From: Actinokineospora globicatena
GTDB lineage: Bacteria; Actinomycetota; Actinomycetes; Mycobacteriales; Pseudonocardiaceae
DNA length: 64,000 nt
Reading direction: 5' to 3'
NCBI RefSeq assembly: GCF_024171945.1
Contig: NZ_JAMTCR010000002.1
Location: 1,798,001 to 1,862,000 of the forward strand
Shown here one piece after another: positions 53,025 through 61,222 of the stretch. Below the pieces are notes generated by a model, which was not told the DNA's origin, ran no database searches, and was given only the letters and a program-made list of their open reading frames with translations. The position numbers and the translations under genes were made by a program. Position 1 is the stretch's first letter, and the number at the start of each line of letters is the position of its first letter.

Positions 53025-54185
53025 GTGGACGCGGGCTACGGGCTCTACCAGCTCGGCGACGAGCACGACGCGTTGCGCGCGGCCGTGCGCGACCTCGCCG
53101 AGAAGGAGATCGCGCCGCACGCGGTCGAGGTCGACGAGGACGAGCGGTTCCCGGTCGAGGCGCTCGCCGCGCTCAACAAGGCCGGGTTCGCCGCGCCGCA
53201 CATCGCCGAGGCCTACGACGGCCAGGGCGCGGACTCGGTGGCGACCAACATCGTCATCGAGGAGGTCGCCCGGGTCTGCGGGTCGTCGTCGCTGATCCCG
53301 GCGGTCAACAAGCTCGGCACGATGAACCTCATCCTGGGCGGCTCCGAGGCGCTCAAGAAGCAGGTGCTGCCCGCGATCGCCAACGGGGAGATGGCCTCGT
53401 ACGCGCTGTCCGAGCGGGAAGCGGGCTCCGACACCGCGTCCATGCGGACCAGGGCGCGGCTCGAGGGCGAGACCTGGGTGCTCAACGGCACCAAGTGCTG
53501 GATCACCAACGCGGGCGAGTCCAGCTGGTACACCGTGATGGCGGTGTCCGACCCGGACGCGGCCAAGCCCGCCGACGGCATCTCGGCGTTCATGGTGCAC
53601 AAGGACGACCCCGGGTTCGTCGTCGGCCCCAAGGAGCGCAAGCTCGGCATCAAGGGCTCGCCGACCCGCGAGATCTACTTCGAGAACTGCGAGATCCCCG
53701 CCGACCGCATCATCGGCGACCCCGGCCAGGGCCTGCGGCTCGCGCTGCGCACCCTCGACCACACCCGGCACTCCATCGGCGCCCAAGCCCTCGGCATCGC
53801 CCAAGGCGCCCTCGACGCCGCGGTCGCCTACGTCAAGGACCGCAAGCAGTTCGGCAAGACCATCGCCGAGTTCCAGGGCGTCCAGTTCATGCTCGCCGAC
53901 ATGGCCATGAAGGTCGAAGCCGCCCGCCACCTCGTCTACGCCGCCGCCGCCAAGGTCGAACGCGGCGACCCCGGCGGCTCCTTCGCCTCCAGCGCCGCCA
54001 AGACCTTCGCCTCCGACACCGCCATGGAAGTGACCACAGACGCGGTCCAGCTGTTCGGCGGCGCGGGCTACACCCGCGACTTCCCCGTCGAACGCATGAT
54101 GCGCGACGCCAAGATCACGCAGATCTACGAGGGCACCAACCAAATCCAGCGGTTGGTCATGGCCCGGGCTCTGCTCAAGGGCTAG
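53025..54185 (+). CDS. fadE25: Acyl-CoA dehydrogenase (FadE25-like)
   Basis: The 386-residue flavoenzyme introduces the first double bond in fatty or branched acyl-CoA catabolism. It has the FAD/substrate motifs YALSEREAGSDTASM and WITNAG, the IKGSPTREIYF segment, and the catalytic base in QIYEGTNQIQR near the C-terminus. GTG 53025. Order purK-purE-fadE25 is as in M. tuberculosis (Rv3276c-Rv3274c), apart from the four inserted genes. Confidence 0.95.
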   Translation: MDAGYGLYQLGDEHDALRAAVRDLAEKEIAPHAVEVDEDERFPVEALAALNKAGFAAPHIAEAYDGQGADSVATNIVIEEVARVCGSSSLIPAVNKLGTMNLILGGSEALKKQVLPAIANGEMASYALSEREAGSDTASMRTRARLEGETWVLNGTKCWITNAGESSWYTVMAVSDPDAAKPADGISAFMVHKDDPGFVVGPKERKLGIKGSPTREIYFENCEIPADRIIGDPGQGLRLALRTLDHTRHSIGAQALGIAQGALDAAVAYVKDRKQFGKTIAEFQGVQFMLADMAMKVEAARHLVYAAAAKVERGDPGGSFASSAAKTFASDTAMEVTTDAVQLFGGAGYTRDFPVERMMRDAKITQIYEGTNQIQRLVMARALLKG

Positions 54186-54198
54186 AGGTTTTCGCTTC

Positions 54199-54236
54199 AG
54201 GGCGGTCCGACCACTTGGTCGGGCCGCCCTCTTTTT
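54199..54236 (+). terminator. Rho-independent terminator after fadE25
   Basis: AGGGCGGTCCGACC pairs with GGTCGGGCCGCCCT (14 bp, one mismatch) around ACTT, followed by CTTTTTG. This is the cleanest terminator in the window. Confidence 0.92.
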
Positions 54237-54339
54237 GTCCACATGGGACTCTCGGGTCACCTTGCGGGCCACGGTCCACTCTCGGCGCGACCTCGCGGAG
54301 CCCCTCCCCGATCGCCGCCTCGCCGCCGTTCCGGAGGCC

Positions 54340-54410
54340 GCCCCCGCGAACCCCGGCCCCCACCCTGTCCCGGGGGGCGTCCCCAGGCCCAGTCTACAAG
54401 GACCCCCTCG
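54340..54410 (-). repeat. Rep A, copy 4 (3' half only)
   Basis: Minus strand reads GGGGGTCCTTGTAGACTGGGCC, TGGGGACGCCCCCCGG and ACAGGGTGGGGGCCGGGG, matching the second half of Rep A (nearest to the 63.6-kb copy). The DnaA-palindrome half is absent. (Longer stretches are given as separate blocks.). Confidence 0.7.
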
Positions 54411-54433
54411 CCCGAAGGGGTGACGGCGAAAAG

Positions 54434-54462
54434 CTGTGGACAACTCGGGGGCATGTGGACAA
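54434..54462 (+). repeat. Paired DnaA-box-like sites
   Basis: CTGTGGACAACTCGGGGG, then CATGTGGACAA: two TGTGGACAA sites, spaced 20 bp start to start. Nearly identical to the 30001 copy. Confidence 0.65.
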
Positions 54463-54559
54463 CGCGACCTGGGGGTGGGCGGAGTGAGGGGGCGAAGTTC
54501 GCCCGGGGGTGGCGTCGGATCTGGCATGTTTGTGGGGTTTATGGGGGAGGGGTGTGGGC

Positions 54560-54787
54560 GTGTCGGGTGAGCGGGAGTTGCCGTCGTTCTTCGGGTGGCT
54601 GGTCCGGAACGAACGGGGGCGTCGGGATCTGTGGTTCGTCGGTGCCGCGGTCGTGGTGCTGGCCGTCGGGGGGCTGGTGGGTGAGCGGTCGCTGTGGTTC
54701 TTCTTGTCGCTCCCGGCGGTGGCGGTGGTGCACACGTTGATGACCTACCGCTGGTGGCGCAAGGACGAACTCGCCAACCGGGAGTAG
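54560..54787 (+). CDS. Small membrane protein with two helices
   Basis: 75 residues from GTG 54560, after GGGGGAGGGG. Two helices: DLWFVGAAVVVLAVGGLVG and SLWFFLSLPAVAVVHTLMTY, with a charged C-terminus (WWRKDELANRE). No family recognised; longer upstream in-frame starts would add 17 unlikely residues. Confidence 0.65.
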   Translation: MSGERELPSFFGWLVRNERGRRDLWFVGAAVVVLAVGGLVGERSLWFFLSLPAVAVVHTLMTYRWWRKDELANRE

Positions 54788-54930
54788 CGGCGGGGTAATC
54801 GCGCAACGTGATCGGGTAGCTCTGTTGGGTGAGATTGCGGAAGTTCCTCATTGCGGACCGGAGTTGTCCGCATGGGGTCCTAGAGTTGTCCTCAACGAAG
54901 CCGCGAGTCACCCCAGTAAGGACGCAGATC

Positions 54931-55461
54931 ATGAGCAGCCCGCTTGACCTCTCCCTCACCCCGACCGCCGCTGACCTGGATGGGGAGCGGGCCGACCTGC
55001 TGCAGACCCTCGCCGTGCACCGGGGGTTCCTGCGCTACACCGCGCAGGGGCTGACCGATGCGCAGGCGGCGGAGAAGTCGACCGTCAGTGCGCTCACCGT
55101 CGGCGGGTTGATCAAGCACGTGGCCGCGACCGAGGCTGCCTGGTACCGGTTCATGGTCGGTGGGGCCGCGGAGATGGAGAGCGTCGCGTTGGACTGGGAG
55201 GACGAGCACCGGATGAACCCGGGGGAGACGCTCCAGTCCTACCTGGACAACTACGCCGCGATCGCCGCGAAGACCGATGAGCTCGTCAAGAACGCTGACC
55301 TGAACAAGTCCTACCCGCTGCCCGAGGCGCCGTGGTTCGAGGCCGGGGCGGTGCGGTCGGTGCGCCGGGTGCTGCTGCACATCATCGCCGAGACCGCGCA
55401 GCACGCCGGGCACGCGGACATCATCCGCGAGAGCCTCGACGGGCAGCGGACGATGGGCTGA
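54931..55461 (+). CDS. DinB-family (DUF664-like) protein
   Basis: The 176-residue protein is a four-helix bundle of the DinB type: the three metal-binding histidines are placed in LIKHVAATEAAWYRF and LHIIAETAQHAGHADIIRE. Such proteins include mycothiol-dependent enzymes and thiol transferases of actinobacteria, though many are uncharacterised. ATG 54931 follows an AAGGA. Its 3' end overlaps the SDR gene (55421) on the other strand by 41 bp. Confidence 0.87.
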   Translation: MSSPLDLSLTPTAADLDGERADLLQTLAVHRGFLRYTAQGLTDAQAAEKSTVSALTVGGLIKHVAATEAAWYRFMVGGAAEMESVALDWEDEHRMNPGETLQSYLDNYAAIAAKTDELVKNADLNKSYPLPEAPWFEAGAVRSVRRVLLHIIAETAQHAGHADIIRESLDGQRTMG

Positions 55462-56218
55462 AGACCCGGCGGACCAGCGGCTGGTACCAGGAGCCGAGCA
55501 GTCGCGGGAGCAGGTCGATGAGGTAGGCGTCCGGGCCGACCAGGACGCGCGCGCGGTCGCGGCGGACACCGTCGAGGATGACGCGGGCCGCGCGCTCGGG
55601 TGAGGTGATCGCCACCCGGTCGAGGGACCGGCTGAACGACTCCCGGTCGGCGGGGTCGGAGGTCCTGGCGGTGCGGGCGATCGCGGTCTTGATGCCGCCC
55701 GGGTGCACGCAGGTGACGCCGACGACGCCGGAGACCTCCTGCCGCAGCGACTCGGTGAAGCCGCGCACCGCGAACTTCGCCGCGTTGTAGGCGCTCTGCG
55801 TCGGCACCCCGATCAGCCCGAACACGCTGGACACGTTCACCAGGTGCCCGCGCGTGGCCACCAGGTGCGGCAGGAACGCCCGCGTCCCGTGCACCACGCC
55901 CCAGAAGTCGATATCCATCACCCAGCGTAGGTCGTCGTCGCTCATCTGGGCGACGGTGCCCATCAGCGCGACCCCCGCGTTGTTGACCACCAGGTCGACC
56001 CGGCCGAAGTCGGCGACCACCTGCGTGGCGTGCGCGTACACCGCGTCCCGGTCGGCCACGTCCAGCCGGTACGCGCGCACCCCGGCGCTCGGTTCGACCT
56101 CGTTCACGTCCGAGGCCGCCACCTGCGCGCCCTCCGCGACCAAGGCCGCCACCAGGGCCGCGCCGATGCCCGACGCCGCACCGGTCACGACGGCGACCTT
56201 GCCCGCGAACGACCGCAT
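55421..56218 (-). CDS. Short-chain dehydrogenase/reductase
   Basis: 265 residues from ATG 56218. SDR motifs: GAASGIGAA (cofactor loop), NNAG, the catalytic set NVSSVFGLIGVPTQSAYNAAK (Ser, Tyr, Lys). The last about 50 residues include a hydrophobic segment LLGSWYQPLV and a basic end, like mycobacterial long SDRs that are membrane-associated. Its ATG overlaps the upstream stop (TGATG), so it is coupled to the TIGR03089 gene. Substrate unknown. Confidence 0.93.
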   Translation of the reverse strand: MRSFAGKVAVVTGAASGIGAALVAALVAEGAQVAASDVNEVEPSAGVRAYRLDVADRDAVYAHATQVVADFGRVDLVVNNAGVALMGTVAQMSDDDLRWVMDIDFWGVVHGTRAFLPHLVATRGHLVNVSSVFGLIGVPTQSAYNAAKFAVRGFTESLRQEVSGVVGVTCVHPGGIKTAIARTARTSDPADRESFSRSLDRVAITSPERAARVILDGVRRDRARVLVGPDAYLIDLLPRLLGSWYQPLVRRVFSPSSAARRGSRG

Positions 56219-56883
56219 CAGACCAGGTCCACCGTGGTCCGCTCGGCGCCGCGGTGCGCGTCGAGCCGTGCCGGGTTGCTCACCTGCACGACCGACCCAC
56301 CGGCCAGCAGCGGCGCCACCAGGGCCGCCAACACGCCGTCCGGCACCGTCCACTCACGAGTCGAGAGCACCCGCGAACCGGGCGCCAGTCCCGCGGCCCG
56401 CGCCAGCACCTCGTCGACGGTCAACCCGGCCAGCGCCGGGGTCGAGCCGGGGACGGGTGCGCCGAAGTAGTCGTCGCCGAAGAGCCGGGCCTCGCCGACG
56501 AAGTCGATCACGCCGCCGGACGAGCCGCCCAGGTCGCGGCCCATCGGGTCCAGCGACACCGCCGCCGTCAGCCCGGACGCGGACTCCCCGGGTGCGACGA
56601 AGGTCACTGCCGCCGGGCCGTCGGCGACCACGTGCGCGCCCGCCCACCACGCGCCGAGCAGGACCCCCGCGGTCTGCCAGTGCGCGGGCAGCCGCACCGC
56701 GACCGGGGTGCCCGGTTCGACGTCGTGCTCCTCGACCAGCCAGTTCGCCGTCTTCGCCGCCCAGTTCGCGGTGGTCGCGACCGACAGCTCGACCCGCGTC
56801 CCCGCCGCGTCGTCGTAGTGGGTGACCAGCGGTTTCGCCGACGAGGCACGCAACGGGCGCAGGAGGGTCTCGGTGAGGCTCAC
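56218..56883 (-). CDS. TIGR03089-family protein (AMP-binding-like N-terminal fragment)
   Basis: The 221-residue protein resembles the N-terminal subdomain of acyl-CoA synthetases (TIGR03089): VTHYDDAAGTRVELSVATTANWAAKTANWL, PVAVRLPAHWQTAGVLLGAWWAGAHV, then GEARLFGDDYFG and STREWTVPDG. It lacks the AMP-binding signature and C-terminal lid, so it is not a complete ligase. In M. tuberculosis (Rv3268) it is likewise beside an LCP protein. Function unknown; the pair with SDR here suggests an operon. Confidence 0.82.
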   Translation of the reverse strand: MSLTETLLRPLRASSAKPLVTHYDDAAGTRVELSVATTANWAAKTANWLVEEHDVEPGTPVAVRLPAHWQTAGVLLGAWWAGAHVVADGPAAVTFVAPGESASGLTAAVSLDPMGRDLGGSSGGVIDFVGEARLFGDDYFGAPVPGSTPALAGLTVDEVLARAAGLAPGSRVLSTREWTVPDGVLAALVAPLLAGGSVVQVSNPARLDAHRGAERTTVDLV

Positions 56884-56893
56884 CCGGCCAAAC

Positions 56894-58567
56894 CTAGTTG
56901 ACGCACTTGAGGCTGCCCGCCGCGACCGTGGGCGCGTCGACCACGGTGCTCGGCTGCGAGGTCCCGGTCGCCCCCGCCGACGACCTGGTGGGCGGGGGCG
57001 TGCTGGTCGGGGTGAGGTTCAGCACCGACTCCCCGGTCGTGCCCTGCCCGTACGAGGTGCCCAGCACGACGCGCACGTGCCCGGTGTCGAGCGTGCTGTC
57101 CTCGGTGAAGGTGAACGCCGTGCCGGGCAGGGTGCTGGCGACCGCGGTGGCCTTGGCCAGCTCGCCCTGGGCGTAGCGGACCACCGAACCGCGCTGCACC
57201 GCCGCGTCGCCGACCTGCCCGCGCAGGAAGCCGTGACCGGCCAGCCGGTCGAGCACGACGCCAGCGAGGCCCTTGGTGTTCGACCCGTTGCGCACGTCCA
57301 CCGTGATGGCGCCGGTCGGCTTCGCGCTGGTGGTGGTCGGCACCAGCGGCAGCGCGCCGCCCCCGGAACCGGTGGTGCCGCCGGGAGCGCCGGTGGTGCT
57401 GCTCGGCCTGCTCATCACCCCGTCGGCCTGGTCGATGACCTGCTTGACGGTGGCCGCGACCTGCTCCGGGTCGACCTTGATCACGTCGGCGCCGCCGATC
57501 TTGGCGTCGCCCTGGTTCGGGATGGTCCGGAACTCGATGTTGCCGCTGCTCAGGCCCTGCATCTGGGCGGCGAAGCGGGACAGGTTCCAGTTCGACGACA
57601 GCACGACCGACTTCTGCACGGCGGTCACCAGGTCCCTGGCCCGGCCCGGGTCGGTGAGCAGGTCCGCGGACAGGACCTTGTTGGCCAGCGCGCCGAGGAA
57701 GGTCTGCTGCCGCACGATCCGGTCCAGGTCGCCGTTGGGCAACTGGTAGCGCTGCCGCACGAACGACAGCGCGGCCGCGCCGGAGATCGTCTGCCGCCCG
57801 GCCGGGAACCGGGCACCGGACTTGGGCTCGTCGACCGCGTTGTTCAGGCACACCTCGACCCCGCCGACGGCCTTGGTGACCTCGTAGAAGCTGGCCAGGT
57901 TCACCTCGGCGTACCGGTCGATGGTGACGGCCTTGCCGATCAGCCGCTCGATCGTGGCGATCAGGTTCTTGCGGCCCGCGACGACCGCCTTCGCCTCGAG
58001 CTCCTTGGCGTCGTGGACGCCCTGCTCCTGCAGGGTCCTGCGGGCGTCGTTGTAGGCGTACACGAACGCCGAGTTGAGCTTGTGCTTGCCGAAGCCGCCG
58101 CCGATGTCGACCCACGAGTCGCGCGGGAAGGAGAACGCCACCGCACGCTTCCCGCCCGCCGGGATGTGCACCAGGATCATCGTGTCGGTGTTGCGCTCGC
58201 CGTCGGCCTTGCCGCCGTTGAGCATGGCGAGGACCTCCTTCGGCAGCGGGTTGCCGAAGGCGTCGGTGCGGCTGTCGATGCCGACCAGCAGGATGTCGGT
58301 CGCGGTGTCGAGCCGGTCGGTGCTCGAGCGCCCGGTCGCCGGGTCACCCGGCTGCGCGTCGATGACGTCGGTGGTGGCCACGTTGTCGTCCAGGCCGCTG
58401 AAGGCCCACCAGCCGTAGCCGAAGGCCGCGACGACCGCCACGGACACGACGGTCACCACGACGCGCACCGCCACGGTGCCTATCCGCAGAAACAGCGACG
58501 GACGACGCGGCACGGGTAAGTCACCCCCGTGCTCGGCGTCGACCACTCCGCGCGCACGCTCGCCCAC
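56894..58567 (-). CDS. LCP (LytR-CpsA-Psr) family cell-wall ligase
   Basis: The 557-residue protein has one N-terminal helix (about 30-52), an LCP domain (about 85-300) with TDILLVGIDSR, FSFPRDSWVDI, the KLNSAFVYA segment and FVRQRYQLPNGDLDR, and a LytR_C domain (about 395-490, AITVDVRNGSNTKGLAGVVLDRL). A Thr/Ser/Pro-rich end follows. LCP enzymes attach arabinogalactan or teichoic acid to peptidoglycan; in actinobacteria the homolog is Rv3267/CpsA-like. GTG 58567 lies 6 nt after GGGGAGGAG. It lies divergent from rmlB, whose product makes the linkage sugar. Confidence 0.93.
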   Translation of the reverse strand: MGERARGVVDAEHGGDLPVPRRPSLFLRIGTVAVRVVVTVVSVAVVAAFGYGWWAFSGLDDNVATTDVIDAQPGDPATGRSSTDRLDTATDILLVGIDSRTDAFGNPLPKEVLAMLNGGKADGERNTDTMILVHIPAGGKRAVAFSFPRDSWVDIGGGFGKHKLNSAFVYAYNDARRTLQEQGVHDAKELEAKAVVAGRKNLIATIERLIGKAVTIDRYAEVNLASFYEVTKAVGGVEVCLNNAVDEPKSGARFPAGRQTISGAAALSFVRQRYQLPNGDLDRIVRQQTFLGALANKVLSADLLTDPGRARDLVTAVQKSVVLSSNWNLSRFAAQMQGLSSGNIEFRTIPNQGDAKIGGADVIKVDPEQVAATVKQVIDQADGVMSRPSSTTGAPGGTTGSGGGALPLVPTTTSAKPTGAITVDVRNGSNTKGLAGVVLDRLAGHGFLRGQVGDAAVQRGSVVRYAQGELAKATAVASTLPGTAFTFTEDSTLDTGHVRVVLGTSYGQGTTGESVLNLTPTSTPPPTRSSAGATGTSQPSTVVDAPTVAAGSLKCVN

Positions 58568-58747
58568 GCACGCTCCTCCCCGGTCTGACCTGACAGAACC
58601 AGGTTACCCACGTCCGTGTGGTCCGGCAGTCAGCGTCCTCGTTCGGTAACACGGATTGGTGAGCCCCGACGTTTACTGCGACAGGGGACAGACGTGGAAG
58701 ACTTCTCGCGGCGAGTCCGCGCGGAGTGTGAGGACGGTGGGACCTAC

Positions 58748-59740
58748 ATGCGGGTGCTGGTAACGGGCGGGGCGGGCTTCATCGGGTCGCACTACGTGCG
58801 CCAGGCGTTGAGCGGGGCGTACCCCACGCTCGTCGACGCCGAGGTCGTGGTGCTCGACAAGCTCACCTACGCGGGGAACCGGGCCAACCTCGACCCGGTC
58901 GCCGACAGCGAGCGGCTGCGCTTCGTCGAGGGCGACATCTGCGACCCCGAGGTGGTCAAGGCCACCATGGCCGGGGTCGACCTGGTCGTGCACTTCGCCG
59001 CCGAGTCGCACGTGGACCGCTCGATCCTGGGCGCGGCCGACTTCGTGCTGACCAACGTGCTCGGCACCCAGGTGCTGCTGCAGGCCGCCGTCGACGCCGG
59101 GGTCAGCCGGTTCGTGCACGTCTCGACCGACGAGGTGTACGGCTCGATCGACGAGGGGTCGTGGAGCGAGTCGGTGCTGCTGGAGCCCAACTCGCCGTAC
59201 TCGGCGTCCAAGGCGTCCTCGGACCTGATCGCGCGCTCCTACGCCCGCACGCACGGGCTGCCGGTGTCCATCACCCGGTGCTCGAACAACTACGGGCCGT
59301 ACCAGTTCCCGGAGAAGGTCATCCCGCTGTTCACCACCAACCTGATGGACGGCGAGAAGGTCCCGCTCTACGGCGACGGCCTCAACGTGCGCGACTGGCT
59401 GCACGTCGACGACCACTGCCGGGGCATCCAGCTGGTCGCCGACGGCGGGCGCGCGGGCGAGATCTACAACATCGGCGGCGGCACGGAGCTCACCAACCGG
59501 GAGCTGACCAGCCTGCTGCTGGCCGCCACCGGCACCGACGAGTCGTTCGTGCGGCCGGTCATCGACCGCAAGGCGCACGACCGCCGCTACTCGGTCGACA
59601 TCACCAAGATCTCCACCGAGCTCGGTTACCAGCCCCGGGTGTCCTTCCAGGACGGTCTCGCCGCGACGGTCGCGTGGTACCGGGACAACAGAGCGTGGTG
59701 GGAACCGCTGAAGAACCGCGCCGCGCTACCCGGGAGCTGA
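58748..59740 (+). CDS. rmlB: dTDP-glucose 4,6-dehydratase
   Basis: RmlB makes dTDP-4-keto-6-deoxyglucose, the second step to dTDP-rhamnose. The 330-residue protein shows VTGGAGFIGSH, HFAAESHVDRSI, VSTDEVYG, PYSASKASSD (YxxxK) and GVNVRDW-type GLNVRDWLHVDDH. ATG 58748 is chosen over an upstream in-frame start (58616), which would add 44 unconserved residues. rmlD follows by 8 nt. rmlA and rmlC are not in the window. Confidence 0.95.
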   Translation: MRVLVTGGAGFIGSHYVRQALSGAYPTLVDAEVVVLDKLTYAGNRANLDPVADSERLRFVEGDICDPEVVKATMAGVDLVVHFAAESHVDRSILGAADFVLTNVLGTQVLLQAAVDAGVSRFVHVSTDEVYGSIDEGSWSESVLLEPNSPYSASKASSDLIARSYARTHGLPVSITRCSNNYGPYQFPEKVIPLFTTNLMDGEKVPLYGDGLNVRDWLHVDDHCRGIQLVADGGRAGEIYNIGGGTELTNRELTSLLLAATGTDESFVRPVIDRKAHDRRYSVDITKISTELGYQPRVSFQDGLAATVAWYRDNRAWWEPLKNRAALPGS

Positions 59741-59748
59741 CGAACACC

Positions 59749-60630
59749 GTGTCCCTAGTCCTGCTCGTACCCGGCGGCTCCGGGCAGCTCGGCCGCGAAC
59801 TGGCCGCGCTCGACGGCGTCGAGGTGATCGCCCCCGGCTCGGCCGAGCTGGACATCACCAGCGCGGGCTCGGTCATCGAGGCGGTGTCGACCATCGCGGG
59901 CAAGAACGCCGTGGTGGTCAACGCCGCCGCCTACACGGCCGTCGACAAGGCCGAGACCGACCAGGCCCGCGCCTTCGCGGTGAACGCCGACGGCCCCCGG
60001 GTCCTCGCCGCGGTGTGCTCGTCGCGCGGCGTCCCGCTGGTCCACGTGTCAACGGACTACGTCTTCCCCGGCGACGGCACAGCCCCGTACGAGGTCGACG
60101 CGGCACCCGGCCCCCGGTCGATCTACGGCCTGACGAAGCTCGCAGGCGAGGACGCGGTCCTGGGCTCAGGCGCCGACGCGTGGGTGGTGCGCACGTCGTG
60201 GGTGTACGGGGCGTGGGGCAAGAACTTCGTCAAGACCATGGCGCGGCTTGAGGCTTCACGGGACACACTGTCTGTTGTGGACGATCAGGTGGGGAGTCCC
60301 ACGTGGACTTACGACTTGGCGCGCGGGTTGGCGGAGCTGGCTTCTCGGATCGTTGCGGGGGAGGGGCCTGAGTCGCGGGTGCTGCACGCTACTGCGGCGG
60401 ATTCGGTTACCTGGGCTGGGTTCGCGCGGGCGATCTTCGAGGAGTTGGGTGCGGATCCGGGGCGGGTCAAGTCTTGCGGGACTGAGGATTATCCGCTGCC
60501 TGCTCGTCGGCCTGCGTATTCGGTGCTGTCGAACGCGGCCTGGGTGGCTGGCGGGCTGACGCCGTTGCGGGGGTGGCGGGAGGCGTTGGGGGAGGCGTTC
60601 GCGCGGCACGGGGATGAGTTTCGGGGGTGA
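59749..60630 (+). CDS. rmlD: dTDP-4-dehydrorhamnose reductase
   Basis: RmlD makes dTDP-L-rhamnose. GTG 59749 gives MSLVLLVPGGSGQLGREL. Further motifs: ITSAGSVIEAV, VNAAAYTAVDKAE, HVSTDYVF, YGLTKLAGE (YxxxK), TSWVYG, NFVKTM, and DQVGSPTWTYDLA. 293 residues, normal. From about 60240 on, codons ending in T/G replace C (see findings). Order rmlB-rmlD differs from the M. tuberculosis rmlD-wbbL pair, where wbbL is next. Confidence 0.95.
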   Translation: MSLVLLVPGGSGQLGRELAALDGVEVIAPGSAELDITSAGSVIEAVSTIAGKNAVVVNAAAYTAVDKAETDQARAFAVNADGPRVLAAVCSSRGVPLVHVSTDYVFPGDGTAPYEVDAAPGPRSIYGLTKLAGEDAVLGSGADAWVVRTSWVYGAWGKNFVKTMARLEASRDTLSVVDDQVGSPTWTYDLARGLAELASRIVAGEGPESRVLHATAADSVTWAGFARAIFEELGADPGRVKSCGTEDYPLPARRPAYSVLSNAAWVAGGLTPLRGWREALGEAFARHGDEFRG

Positions 60631-60680
60631 GGCCGTTGTTGGCCCTTGCGGTGGGGGTAGGCGCGGGTTGAGGTGTTGGG

Positions 60681-60709
60681 TTGTCCACATGGGGCTGGGT
60701 TGTCCACAG
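60681..60709 (-). repeat. Paired DnaA-box-like sites (inverted orientation)
   Basis: TTGTCCACATGGGGC, then TGGGTTGTCCACAG: reverse complement of the motif at 54434. Both sites are perfect TTGTCCACA matches. Confidence 0.65.
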
Positions 60710-60834
60710 GCTCTGGTTTCAGCCTCTCTGGCTTTGCGTTCCCTTGGGTAGGCTGTGTATTCGGGGGTCTTTGGTTCGGGTTGATCTTGGGGCCGTGGGC
60801 GGCAAGGCGTTGAGCTGGGGATCTCCGGCTTTCG

Positions 60835-61190
60835 GTGCCTTCGCTTCGCTGCGGTGGACGCCTCGGCTGCGCCATCGAACAGGCGCGAGAATGCGAAGAG
60901 CTCGATGGGGCGAACTTGTTTTGTGCGGGGCCCCTGAACCACCCGTGGCAGGACCGCAAAGCAGGGGCCGAAAAGCATGGCCCTGTCCGCTACCGACGCT
61001 ACGGGTGGTCCTCCCCCACACAAAACAAGTCCACCCCATCGAGCAGGCCTGGCACCAGCGCCTTCGTGGAGCGGTGGGCGGCCAACGTCGTCGACGAGCG
61101 CTTGGGGGCCAACGTTGTCGGGTCTTCGCCAGTCGTCGGTGGTGGGCTGGGAGTGGCGTGGGGACGTGGTGGAGCGCCGGGCGCTAGGGA
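60835..61190 (+). repeat. Rep B, copy B, with long inverted-repeat core
   Basis: Similar to 45830-46215 across its length, with the inverted-repeat core at 60900-61044: GCTCGATGGGGCGAACTTG (60900) against the reverse complement of CAAGTCCACCCCATCGAGC (ending 61044). In the stem, the C-G pair of copy A (TTTTGCGC/GCGCAAAA-type position) is T-A here (TTTTGTGC/CACACAAAA), a compensatory change. Confidence 0.85.
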
Positions 61191-61222
61191 GGTGAGGCGA
61201 TCGGACTTGGGGGGTGTGGGGG

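Larger units (their letters stand above)
54186..54559. other. 374-bp gap with terminator and repeat fragments
   Basis: Contains the fadE25 terminator (54199-54236), Rep A copy 4 (54340-54410), and paired DnaA-box-like sites at 54434-54462. No gene supported. Confidence 0.75.
60631..61222. other. 592-bp gap carrying Rep B copy B and DnaA-box-like sites
   Basis: No gene is supported; all frames are by-products of repeats. Contents: two TTGTCCACA sites at 60681-60709, and Rep B (60835-61190). Confidence 0.8.

Noticed and set aside
56822..58519. 565-codon frame opposite the LCP gene
   Set aside because: Shadow frame; LCP motifs are on the other strand.
60681..60709. DnaA-box pair as a chromosomal origin
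   Set aside because: No dnaA, dnaN, recF or gyr gene, no AT-rich unwinding region, and only two sites here; they look like scattered sites.
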